Source of the DNA: Clostridia bacterium
Lineage (GTDB): Bacteria; Bacillota; Clostridia; Oscillospirales; CAG-382
NCBI GenBank assembly: GCA_900754535.1
Contig: CAAEDF010000201.1
Location: 1-5,091, forward strand
DNA length: 5,091 nt
Direction: 5' to 3'
Positions 1 through 5,091 of the stretch are shown here, piece after piece. The notes under the pieces are model-generated. The model ran no database searches and was not told the origin of the DNA. It was given only the letters and a program-made list of their open reading frames with translations. The translations under genes and the position numbers were made by a program. Every line of letters begins with the position of its first letter. The first letter of the stretch is position 1.

Positions 1-70
1 ACCGTTTAAGCAAAATAAATTCCGCAGCACCGGCGACGAGACCGACGGCGATAATAACTGCATATATCAC
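1..70 (-). CDS. N-terminal fragment of an unrecognised membrane protein
   Basis: Only the first 23 codons are present; the gene runs off the left edge. The reading starts at a GTG (complement of 68-70) and gives a peptide beginning (M)IYAVIIAVGLVAGAAEF and ending LLKR. This is a single hydrophobic helix rich in small residues, followed by basic residues, as expected for an N-terminal membrane anchor or first transmembrane segment. One Glu (residue 17) lies inside the hydrophobic stretch. The start is supported by a strong Shine-Dalgarno six bases upstream and by a near-consensus promoter about 75 bases upstream, so the gene appears to be transcribed independently of the hydrogenase operon. 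I do not recognise the family from so short a piece; short membrane subunits and N-terminally anchored enzymes both start like this. Confidence 0.7.
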   Translation of the reverse strand, partial: MIYAVIIAVGLVAGAAEFILLKR

Positions 71-76
71 AAAGTG

Positions 77-84
77 TCACCTCT
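77..84 (-). promoter_or_regulatory. Strong ribosome binding site for the left-edge membrane gene
   Basis: The minus strand reads AGAGGTGA, of which GAGGTGA is a seven-base match to the anti-Shine-Dalgarno end of 16S rRNA. It sits six bases before the GTG at 70-68. It decides the start codon, since no ATG in the same frame has a comparable site. Confidence 0.75.
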
Positions 85-145
85 GACCAAAGCAGATTAA
101 AACATCGATAATATAATAAATAAGTAGATATTTGAAACAAACCAT

Positions 146-174
146 ATTATACGCCTGTGACGTCTTTTTATCAA
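146..174 (-). promoter_or_regulatory. Sigma-A type promoter for the left-edge gene
   Basis: On the minus strand, TTGATA (174-169) is followed by a 17-base spacer and TATAAT (151-146). The -10 is a perfect consensus match and the -35 matches TTGACA at five of six positions, with the ideal spacing. Transcription would start near 139, giving a leader of about 70 bases before the GTG at 70. The promoter lies beyond the hydA terminator and points the same way, so it should drive the left-edge gene alone. No operator overlapping it was recognised. Confidence 0.72.
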
Positions 175-266
175 CCGTCGATTTGACCGTTAAATGCCAA
201 AAAGACAACCATAAAATTGTGTATAAATCCCAAATTATAAATAATTTTGAAAGCAAATTGTTTGTA

Positions 267-292
267 CAAAATGACGGCTCCGCATCATTTTG
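267..292. repeat. 8-bp inverted repeat in the intergenic region
   Basis: CAAAATGA (267-274) and TCATTTTG (285-292) are perfect inverted copies separated by ten G+C-rich bases. A palindrome TTTGTACAAA (261-270) overlaps its left arm. The repeat lies between the hydA terminator and the promoter of the next gene, about 95 bases upstream of that -35 box. It could be a second weak terminator with short T-runs on either strand, or a protein-binding site. The sequence does not decide between these. Confidence 0.4.
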
Positions 293-299
293 CATTAAA

Positions 300-343
300 A
301 ATCCATAGAAAAGCAGGGAAGCGCAGACATTATCTGCGCTTCC
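300..343 (-). terminator. Intrinsic terminator of the hydrogenase operon
   Basis: A perfect 11-bp stem is formed by 317-327 and 333-343 around a five-base loop. On the minus strand the arms read GGAAGCGCAGA and TCTGCGCTTCC. The stem begins 18 bases after the hydA stop codon and is followed by CTGCTTTTC and, further on, a run of five T. The T-tract directly after the stem is interrupted, so termination may be less than complete, but stem length and position make the assignment convincing. Confidence 0.82.
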
Positions 344-361
344 GGTAAAAAACCGATTTTT

Positions 362-2104
362 TCAGTTGTATTTTTTCCTCGGGACATAGTGTGTGTGAAG
401 CAATTCATGCGATTTATGTCCGCAGGGCTCGCCGAGAAATTCCTCATAAAGCTTTTTAATCGAGGGATTTTCATGCGATTTCCTGAGAGACTTGCCCTGA
501 TCTTCGCCGTAAAGTGCAGCGGCGCGAAGTTTCTTGGGGTCCTTGTACATAAGCTCTTTTGCGGAGACAATCGGTTGGCCGCCGCCTGTTACACAGCCTC
601 CGGGACAGCCCATGATCTCAATAAAGTCGTACTTGCGCTCGCCTTTTTTTACCGCTTCAAGCAGCTCCTTGGCATTACCGGTTCCGTGAGCAACAGCTAC
701 GCGGACAATCCTGCCGTCAAGGTCTATCTCTGCTTCCTTGATGCCGTCGGTACCTCTGACCTGGGTGAAATCGACCTTTTCAAGCGTTTTTCCGGTAACA
801 ACCTCGTAGACGGTCCTCAGCGCCGCTTCCATAACGCCGCCGGTCGCGCCGAATATGACAGCTGCGCCGGTGGAATCGCCGAGCATATCGTCAAACTCTT
901 CGTCCGGCAGACGCGCAAAATCAATACCTGCGGTTTTGATCATGCGTGCAAGCTCGCGAACCGTGAGTACGGCGTCGACGTCGGCAAGGCCGTCATGACC
1001 GAGCTCGTCGCGCTTTGCCTCGAATTTTTTTGCCGTGCAGGGCATAACGGAAACCGTATATATGCTTTCGGGATCGATCCCGTTCTTTTCGGCATAATAG
1101 CTTTTTATTATTGCGCCGAGCATTTCATGAGGCGATTTGCAGCTTGAAAGATTGGGAATAAACTCGGGGAAAAATGTTTCGCAGTACTTTATCCATCCCG
1201 GCGAGCAGGAGGTAATCATAGGCAGCACGCCGCCTCCGTTGAGGCGCTGGATAAGCTCGGTGCCCTCTTCCATAATCGTCAGGTCTGCGCCGAAATCCGT
1301 ATCAAAAACCTTGTCAAATCCGAGTCTCTTCAGCGCGGCAACAAGTTTTCCGGTAACGGAAGTGCCCATGGGTATTCCGAATTCTTCGCCGAGCGATGCA
1401 CGGACGGCGGGAGCGGGCTGGACTATTACTGTTTTGTCGGGATCATTGAGCGCGGCCCACACTTCGTCTATGCTGCTTTTTTCGTGAAGCGCTCCGACGG
1501 GACAAGCAACTATGCACTGTCCGCAGTTGATGCAGGGCGATTCTGCAAGCGAGCGGCCGAAGACGCAGCCGACAGTTGTGGAAAATCCGCGGTTTATGGC
1601 TCCTATCGCGCCTATTTTCTGAACATTGTTGCACGCGGCAATGCAGCGGCGGCAATTGATACACTTGGAGTTGTCTCTTACAATAGAGGGGCTGAGCTCG
1701 TCTATCTCGTGCTCGTTTTTCTTCCCGTCATATGAGTAGAAATCGACTCCCAGCTCCTGACAAAGTGCCTGTAATTCGCAGTTCTGCGAGCGAACGCAGG
1801 TGGTGCATTCTCTGTTATGATTGGAAAGCAGCAGTTCAAGGTTGAGCTTGCGTGCTTTTCTGAGCGTGGGGGTATTGGTTTTTACCACCATTCCGTCGCT
1901 CACCTGAGTTATGCAGGAGGCAAGCAGTCCTCTGGCTCCGGCAACCTCGACAAGACAAAGGCGGCATGAGGCGATTTTGTTGATATTTTTAAGATAACAC
2001 AGCGTGGGGATGTTTATGGAAGCTTCCTTTGCAGCCTCCAGAATTGTATAATCCGACGGCACGGTAACGGAGATGCCGTCAATTGTAAGGGTTACGTTGT
2101 TCAT
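362..2104 (-). CDS. hydA: [FeFe]-hydrogenase catalytic subunit HydA (NAD-linked, bifurcating type)
   Basis: A soluble 580-residue enzyme that reduces protons to H2 or oxidises H2 at the H-cluster. In order it carries: a [2Fe-2S] domain (about 1-80; Cys36, 47, 50, 64); a His-Cys3 [4Fe-4S] site (His96, Cys100, 103, 109); two [4Fe-4S] motifs (Cys148/151/154/158 and Cys191/194/197/201); the H-cluster domain (about 222-510) with TSCSPGW (298-304), MPCTAKK (354-360, Cys356) and GCPGGC (499-504, Cys500 and 504); and a C-terminal small-subunit-like domain ending near LLHTHY. This is the M3 layout, similar in length to Clostridium pasteurianus CpI. It is oddly Ser, not Cys, at 301. Glu280, Glu283, Arg287 and Ser320 match the proton-path residues of CpI. 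The ATG has an AGGAGG ten bases upstream that overlaps the hydB stop, implying translational coupling. The gene is last in the operon. Identity is certain; pairing with HydB implies NAD-linked electron bifurcation, which is inferred from the family. Confidence 0.97.
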   Translation of the reverse strand: MNNVTLTIDGISVTVPSDYTILEAAKEASINIPTLCYLKNINKIASCRLCLVEVAGARGLLASCITQVSDGMVVKTNTPTLRKARKLNLELLLSNHNRECTTCVRSQNCELQALCQELGVDFYSYDGKKNEHEIDELSPSIVRDNSKCINCRRCIAACNNVQKIGAIGAINRGFSTTVGCVFGRSLAESPCINCGQCIVACPVGALHEKSSIDEVWAALNDPDKTVIVQPAPAVRASLGEEFGIPMGTSVTGKLVAALKRLGFDKVFDTDFGADLTIMEEGTELIQRLNGGGVLPMITSCSPGWIKYCETFFPEFIPNLSSCKSPHEMLGAIIKSYYAEKNGIDPESIYTVSVMPCTAKKFEAKRDELGHDGLADVDAVLTVRELARMIKTAGIDFARLPDEEFDDMLGDSTGAAVIFGATGGVMEAALRTVYEVVTGKTLEKVDFTQVRGTDGIKEAEIDLDGRIVRVAVAHGTGNAKELLEAVKKGERKYDFIEIMGCPGGCVTGGGQPIVSAKELMYKDPKKLRAAALYGEDQGKSLRKSHENPSIKKLYEEFLGEPCGHKSHELLHTHYVPRKKYN

Positions 2105-2114
2105 TATATGGCGT

Positions 2115-2120
2115 CCTCCT
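2115..2120 (-). promoter_or_regulatory. Ribosome binding site of hydA overlapping the hydB stop
   Basis: The minus strand reads TAGGAGG. The TAG stop of hydB (2121-2119) shares its last two bases with the AGGAGG (2120-2115) that serves hydA, ten bases before its ATG. Ribosomes ending hydB therefore terminate on the hydA initiation site. This arrangement favours coupled, balanced production of the two subunits. Confidence 0.8.
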
Positions 2121-3915
2121 ACTTTCTCTCGATTGCGCCGAACTTACATGTGTCCATACATGCGCCGCACTTGATGCATTTTGAAGAGTCGATCACAAAC
2201 GGCTGCTTGATAACGCCGGTGATGGCGCCCACGGGACATGCACGTGCGCAGGCAGAGCAACCCTTGCATTTTTCCGGAATAATGGAGAAAACGGCAAGTT
2301 TTTTGCAATGATGCGCCGGGCAGCGTTTTTCATAGATATGTGCTTCATACTCGTCCCTGAAGTATCTCAGTGTGGACAGAACCGGATTCGGAGCTGTCTG
2401 ACCGAGCGCGCAAAGGCTGGTTGCTTTTATCGTTTGCGCAAGCTCCTCAAGGCGTTCTATATCCCCGTCCTCGCCCTTGCCGTCAACTATTCTCTGGAGT
2501 ATCTCAAGCATCCTTCTTGTACCTATACGGCAGGGAGTGCATTTACCGCAGGACTCGTCGACCGTAAACTCGAGGAAGAATTTGGCGATGTCAACCATAC
2601 AGTTGTCTTCATCCATTACGATAAGACCGCCGGAGCCCATCATGGAGCCGATAGCGATAAGAGAATCATAATCGACGTGGGTATCAATCAGCGAAGCCGG
2701 TATGCAGCCGCCGGACGGACCGCCGGTCTGGGCCGCCTTGAATTTTTTGCCGTTGGGGATACCGCCGCCTATCTCGTATATGATCTCACGAAGCGTCGTG
2801 CCCATGGGTATCTCGACAAGTCCGGTATGCCTGATCTTTCCGCCAAGCGCAAAGACCTTGGTTCCCTTAGATCTTTCCGTGCCCATTGAAGCAAACCATT
2901 CCGGACCCTTGAGGATTATCTGCGGTATGTTTGCAAGCGTTTCGACGTTGTTTATAATTGTCGGCTTGCCGAAAAGTCCCTTAACGGCAGGGAAGGGGGG
3001 GCGCGGCCTCGGCTCGCCTCTGTGCCCTTCTATCGAGGTGAGAAGCGCGGTCTCCTCGCCGCAGACAAACGCACCTGCACCTAGCCTGAGCTGAATGTCA
3101 AAATTGAAGCCGGTGGAAAAAATATCTTTGCCCAGCAGACCGTATTCGCGCGCCTGGGCTATCGCGATTTCAAGGCGCTTGACAGCAATGGGATATTCAG
3201 CACGAACATAGATATATCCTTCGTCTGCGCCGATTGCATATCCCGCAATAGCCATGGCCTCAAGCACGGCGTGAGGATCGCCTTCAAGAACCGAACGGTC
3301 CATGAAGGCTCCGGGGTCGCCCTCGTCGGCATTGCACACAACATATTTTTTGTCCGATACGCTGTTTATGGCAAATTCCCATTTTTTGCCCGTGGGGAAT
3401 CCCGCGCCGCCGCGTCCGCGCAGACCGCTGTCGGAGATTATTTTAATAACTTCGGCCGGAGTGAGCTCGGTAAGACATTTTCCGAGAGCCTGATATCCGT
3501 CCATAGCTATATATTCGTCAATATTCTCGGGATTTATAACTCCGCAGTTTCTTAAAGCCACGCGCTTTTGTTTCTTATAAAAGTTTGTGTCGGAAAGTGA
3601 TACGGACTGACCCTCGGCAAGCGGCACGTCGGTCTCATCGTATACAAGCCTTGTTACGGGACGGCCTTTAAGAAGGTGCTCTTCAACTATTTCGGGGATA
3701 ACGTCGGTCGTGACCCGTGAATAGAAGGTTCCTTCCGGATACACTATCATTATCGGACCGAGCTCGCAAAGGCCGAAGCAGCCTGTCTTGACGACTTTTA
3801 TCTCGTCATCCAGCCCGCGGATCTTAAGTTCTTCCTCCAGCGCGGAGATCAGCGCTGCGCTTCCTGAAGAAGTACAGCCGGTACCGCCGCAGATGAGTAC
3901 GTGTGATCTTATCAT
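2119..3915 (-). CDS. hydB: NADH-binding flavoprotein subunit HydB (NuoF-like)
   Basis: A 598-residue soluble subunit related to NuoF of complex I, and the NAD(H)/FMN site of the hydrogenase. Domains in order: a thioredoxin-like [2Fe-2S] domain (about 1-90; Cys9, 14, 46, 50); an FMN/NAD-binding core with GRGGAGFPTGKKW (167-179), NADEGDPG (195-202), GAGAFVCGEETAL (279-291) and EPRPRPPFP (301-309); an SLBB-like region (about 355-430); an N3-type [4Fe-4S] site SCGKCTPC plus Cys502 (ligands Cys456, 459, 462, 502); a CPAHHC pair (Cys532, 537); and a C-terminal ferredoxin with Cys550/553/556/560 and Cys580/583/586/590. The extra N- and C-terminal ferredoxin domains separate HydB/HndC-type subunits from plain NuoF. 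In characterised HydABC enzymes this subunit's FMN is the proposed bifurcation site between NAD, ferredoxin and the HydA chain. The ATG has GGAGG ten bases upstream. It lies 16 bases after the HndB-like gene and 14 before hydA. No frameshift is visible. Confidence 0.96.
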   Translation of the reverse strand: MIRSHVLICGGTGCTSSGSAALISALEEELKIRGLDDEIKVVKTGCFGLCELGPIMIVYPEGTFYSRVTTDVIPEIVEEHLLKGRPVTRLVYDETDVPLAEGQSVSLSDTNFYKKQKRVALRNCGVINPENIDEYIAMDGYQALGKCLTELTPAEVIKIISDSGLRGRGGAGFPTGKKWEFAINSVSDKKYVVCNADEGDPGAFMDRSVLEGDPHAVLEAMAIAGYAIGADEGYIYVRAEYPIAVKRLEIAIAQAREYGLLGKDIFSTGFNFDIQLRLGAGAFVCGEETALLTSIEGHRGEPRPRPPFPAVKGLFGKPTIINNVETLANIPQIILKGPEWFASMGTERSKGTKVFALGGKIRHTGLVEIPMGTTLREIIYEIGGGIPNGKKFKAAQTGGPSGGCIPASLIDTHVDYDSLIAIGSMMGSGGLIVMDEDNCMVDIAKFFLEFTVDESCGKCTPCRIGTRRMLEILQRIVDGKGEDGDIERLEELAQTIKATSLCALGQTAPNPVLSTLRYFRDEYEAHIYEKRCPAHHCKKLAVFSIIPEKCKGCSACARACPVGAITGVIKQPFVIDSSKCIKCGACMDTCKFGAIERK

Positions 3916-3925
3916 AACACTTTTT

Positions 3926-3930
3926 CCTCC
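3926..3930 (-). promoter_or_regulatory. Ribosome binding site of hydB
   Basis: GGAGG on the minus strand lies ten bases before the hydB ATG and directly after the TAG stop (3934-3932) of the preceding gene. The short gap makes re-initiation by the same ribosomes likely. Confidence 0.7.
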
Positions 3931-3931
3931 A

Positions 3932-4303
3932 CTATATCTTTGAGTGTCCTATGGTATATTCCGTTACGACCTTGCCGCCCTTGATGTGCTCAACGACAAT
4001 CCGCTTTGCCTTGTCCGGATTTATCTTGACATAGGTCACCTTTTCCTTGCCTTCCTGAAACACCTCAACGACAGGCTCGTATTGGCATATACCTATACAT
4101 CCGGTCTGTGAGACGGTTGCTTTTTCGGAAAGCCCCTCTTTAGAGATCTCTTCGACAAAAGTATTGAGCACCGGACGTGCACCGGCTGCAATGCCGCAGG
4201 TCGCCATTCCGACGACGACACGAATTTCGCCGCTGCCCTCACGGATCGCGACCTTGTCCTTCATTTTCTCGCGTATGGCGGCGAGTTCGGCTAATGATTT
4301 CAT
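3932..4303 (-). CDS. Small (2Fe-2S) ferredoxin-domain subunit, HndB-like
   Basis: A 123-residue soluble protein with a helical N-terminus (about 1-22) and a thioredoxin-like ferredoxin fold (about 27-118). The signature is VGMATCGIAAGARPV (Cys36) followed by QTGCIGICQ (Cys69, Cys73). This matches the short subunit encoded beside HydB in clostridial hydrogenase operons and HndB of the NADP-reducing Hnd hydrogenase. A classical NuoE domain has four cysteines (CX3-5C...CX3C). Here the first pair is reduced to a single Cys, so a standard four-Cys [2Fe-2S] site cannot be formed by this chain alone. It may bind a cluster with a non-Cys ligand or act structurally. It lies 32 bases after the GHKL gene and 16 before hydB, which argues for a role in the same complex. 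The ATG is preceded by a modest AAAGGG at a spacing of eight. The family call is firm; the role is inferred. Confidence 0.9.
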   Translation of the reverse strand: MKSLAELAAIREKMKDKVAIREGSGEIRVVVGMATCGIAAGARPVLNTFVEEISKEGLSEKATVSQTGCIGICQYEPVVEVFQEGKEKVTYVKINPDKAKRIVVEHIKGGKVVTEYTIGHSKI

Positions 4304-4311
4304 TTAACAAA

Positions 4312-4317
4312 CCCTTT
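4312..4317 (-). promoter_or_regulatory. Modest ribosome binding site of the HndB-like gene
   Basis: AAAGGG on the minus strand lies eight bases before the ATG at 4303. It is weaker than the GGAGG sites of hydB and hydA, so this gene may be translated less efficiently. No promoter is evident in the 32-base gap to the upstream gene. Confidence 0.5.
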
Positions 4318-4335
4318 CTTATATGTTGATTTATA

Positions 4336-4905
4336 TTATTTTTTATCGGCTGATTGATACTGCTCTTTAAGGTATGAATATGCCCACTCAATGACCTCCG
4401 GAGCCGAAAGCGGGATATCCGGACCGAGCGTTTCGCGCATTTCGGCCGTGGAAAGGTGAACGTCATAACCGCATCCCGTGTGTGAAAAAACAAAATCTAT
4501 GTCAGGCGATCCCTGTATAAGGGTGCATATTGTCGAAACAATGTCGCCGAGAGGAGTGAAATCAATATGAGTTTTAACAAATCTGGCACGTACCGTTGTT
4601 CCGCATGAAGACGGATATTCCGCTTTTTCGCGTGAGGTTATCTCTATTCCTCCGCCGGTTTGCTCGGCAGCAAGCCTTAAAAGCGGTATACCTAAGCCTA
4701 CTTTACGTGTCGTCCGAGTAGTGCAGAACGGATCGGTCACGTTTTTTATCATTTCCGCACTCATGCCAAAGCCGTTGTCTGTTATTTCAAACAAAAGCTC
4801 GTTTTCCGTTTCCGTAATGGAAATAATGATCAGCGTCGCGTCTGCTTTTACAGAATTTTTTGCAATGTCAAGTATATTGAGATATATTTCCTTCAAAAAA
4901 TTCAC
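4336..4905 (-). CDS. Stand-alone GHKL ATPase (histidine-kinase-like ATP-binding protein)
   Basis: A 189-residue cytoplasmic protein with the Bergerat ATP-binding fold. It has an N-box around Asn17 (LDIAKNSVKA), a G1 box DNGFGM (43-48), an F/lid segment DPFCTTRTTR (58-67), a G2 box VGLGI (69-73) and a closing GTT (102-104). There is no His phospho-acceptor domain, sensor or membrane segment, so it is not a complete two-component kinase. The fold resembles anti-sigma-factor kinases and lone ATPase domains. Residues about 110-189 form a small C-terminal extension with HTGCGYDVHLS (142-152), of no known function to me. The GTG start at 4905 overlaps the stop of the PHP gene (GTGA), and no clear Shine-Dalgarno is present, so translation probably depends on coupling. 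Similar ATPase genes are found in clostridial hydrogenase operons. A regulatory role for H2 metabolism is inferred from position alone. Confidence 0.88.
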   Translation of the reverse strand: MNFLKEIYLNILDIAKNSVKADATLIIISITETENELLFEITDNGFGMSAEMIKNVTDPFCTTRTTRKVGLGIPLLRLAAEQTGGGIEITSREKAEYPSSCGTTVRARFVKTHIDFTPLGDIVSTICTLIQGSPDIDFVFSHTGCGYDVHLSTAEMRETLGPDIPLSAPEVIEWAYSYLKEQYQSADKK

Positions 4906-5091
4906 TCCGTCCCGGAAAGCCAGCTCAGCAATGCACTGCGTGTTCTGGAAGCCGTCTGGGTTTCTTTAAGCATTATAAAATTATCCGCTTCGTTTATATC
5001 CCAAAGGTAATGGGCGTCGGAAGAAACAACGTGCTTTAGTCCGCCGAGAATCTCATGCTTTTGCATATACGCTTCCGCAAGTGACCCGTCA
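4902..5091 (-). CDS. PHP-domain metal-dependent phosphoesterase, C-terminal fragment
   Basis: The last 62 residues of a gene cut by the right edge; reading starts at codon 5090-5088 and ends with TGA at 4904-4902. The peptide contains HVVSSDAHYLWDI (its residues 20-32), which fits the C-terminal metal-binding motif of PHP proteins, where SDAH provides active-site metal ligands before a loop to the last helix. The remaining helix (about 33-62) is typical of short stand-alone PHP phosphoesterases rather than DNA polymerase III alpha. The substrate is unknown; family members hydrolyse phosphate esters, including nucleotides and phospho-sugars. The stop overlaps the GTG of the GHKL ATPase in a GTGA, so the two are translationally coupled and are part of the hydrogenase operon. 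The call rests on one motif plus context, so the family is likely but the function open. Confidence 0.78.
   Translation of the reverse strand, partial: DGSLAEAYMQKHEILGGLKHVVSSDAHYLWDINEADNFIMLKETQTASRTRSALLSWLSGTE

Larger units (their letters stand above)
71..299. other. AT-rich intergenic region between hydA terminator and next gene
   Basis: About 230 bases, clearly richer in A+T than the flanking genes. It contains the promoter at 146-174, the inverted repeat at 267-292 and the leader of the left-edge gene. I see no conserved riboswitch, tRNA or small gene in it. An open frame at 77-295 on the minus strand runs through the promoter, lacks a ribosome binding site and looks like chance. Confidence 0.6.

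Noticed and set aside
77..295. 72-codon minus-strand open frame in the intergenic region
   Set aside because: It runs straight through the TTGATA/TATAAT promoter and the ribosome binding site of the next gene, has no Shine-Dalgarno of its own, and its product has an AT-driven composition with no recognisable motif.
343..362. Small hairpins such as CGGT-AAAAA-ACCG and the A6/T6 pairing just after the hydA stop
   Set aside because: The stems are four to six base pairs and mostly A:T. They sit beside a much stronger 11-bp hairpin that accounts for termination.
389..1147. 252-codon plus-strand open frame antisense to hydA
   Set aside because: It lies entirely inside the H-cluster domain of hydA, whose motifs are unambiguous. 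The product has no family resemblance, and the long frame follows from codon bias on the opposite strand.
2308..2889. 193-codon plus-strand open frame antisense to hydB
   Set aside because: It covers the conserved FMN/[4Fe-4S] part of hydB, has no ribosome binding site worth naming and encodes no recognisable domain, so it is a shadow of the real gene.
362..4303. Interpreting the cluster as respiratory complex I (nuo) genes
   Set aside because: HydA carries the complete H-cluster motifs and HydB has the extra N- and C-terminal ferredoxin domains found in hydrogenases. No membrane subunits are present.
4239..4493. 84-codon minus-strand frame bridging the GHKL and HndB-like genes
   Set aside because: It overlaps both well-supported genes in a different frame and encodes a basic, low-complexity peptide without motifs.
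1..5091. Mobile elements, CRISPR arrays, tRNA or rRNA genes
   Set aside because: No direct-repeat arrays, transposase motifs, terminal inverted repeats around a gene, or cloverleaf-like segments were seen. The window is almost fully occupied by one operon.

Overview
The window reads as part of an anaerobic Firmicutes genome, most likely class Clostridia. The reasons are a complete set of genes for a soluble NAD-linked [FeFe]-hydrogenase, strong AGGAGG-type ribosome binding sites, AT-rich intergenic DNA beside coding DNA of roughly even base composition, and protein sequences of the clostridial HydA/HydB type. The genus cannot be fixed from the sequence. All recognised genes lie on the minus strand.

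Read in the direction of transcription (right to left), the layout is as follows. (1) 5091-4902 is the C-terminal end of a PHP-domain metal-dependent phosphoesterase, cut by the window edge. (2) 4905-4336 is a stand-alone GHKL (histidine-kinase-like) ATPase whose GTG start overlaps the PHP stop codon. (3) 4303-3932 is a small thioredoxin-fold ferredoxin subunit resembling HndB. (4) 3915-2119 is HydB/NuoF, the FMN and NAD(H)-binding subunit, with its own N-terminal thioredoxin-like ferredoxin domain and C-terminal 2x[4Fe-4S] domain. (5) 2104-362 is HydA, the catalytic [FeFe]-hydrogenase subunit with the full M3-type chain of N-terminal Fe-S domains. A hairpin terminator follows at 317-343. The five genes are overlapping or 14-32 bases apart and read as one operon. 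Its promoter lies beyond the right edge.

After the terminator comes an AT-rich intergenic stretch of about 290 bases. It holds an 8-bp inverted repeat and a near-consensus sigma-A promoter (TTGATA-17-TATAAT). A second minus-strand gene then begins with GTG at 70, has a strong ribosome binding site, and encodes a membrane helix. It is cut by the left edge.

Functionally, HydA and HydB with a NuoE/HydC-type subunit (not seen here, expected upstream or elsewhere) would form an electron-bifurcating or electron-confurcating hydrogenase. That enzyme couples NADH and reduced ferredoxin to H2. The PHP and GHKL proteins are probably regulatory or signalling partners made from the same message, but their exact role is inference. 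The known enzyme family explains most of the window. The points most worth a second look are the TSCSPGW active-site variant of HydA, the three-cysteine HndB-like subunit, and the signalling genes translationally linked to the hydrogenase.
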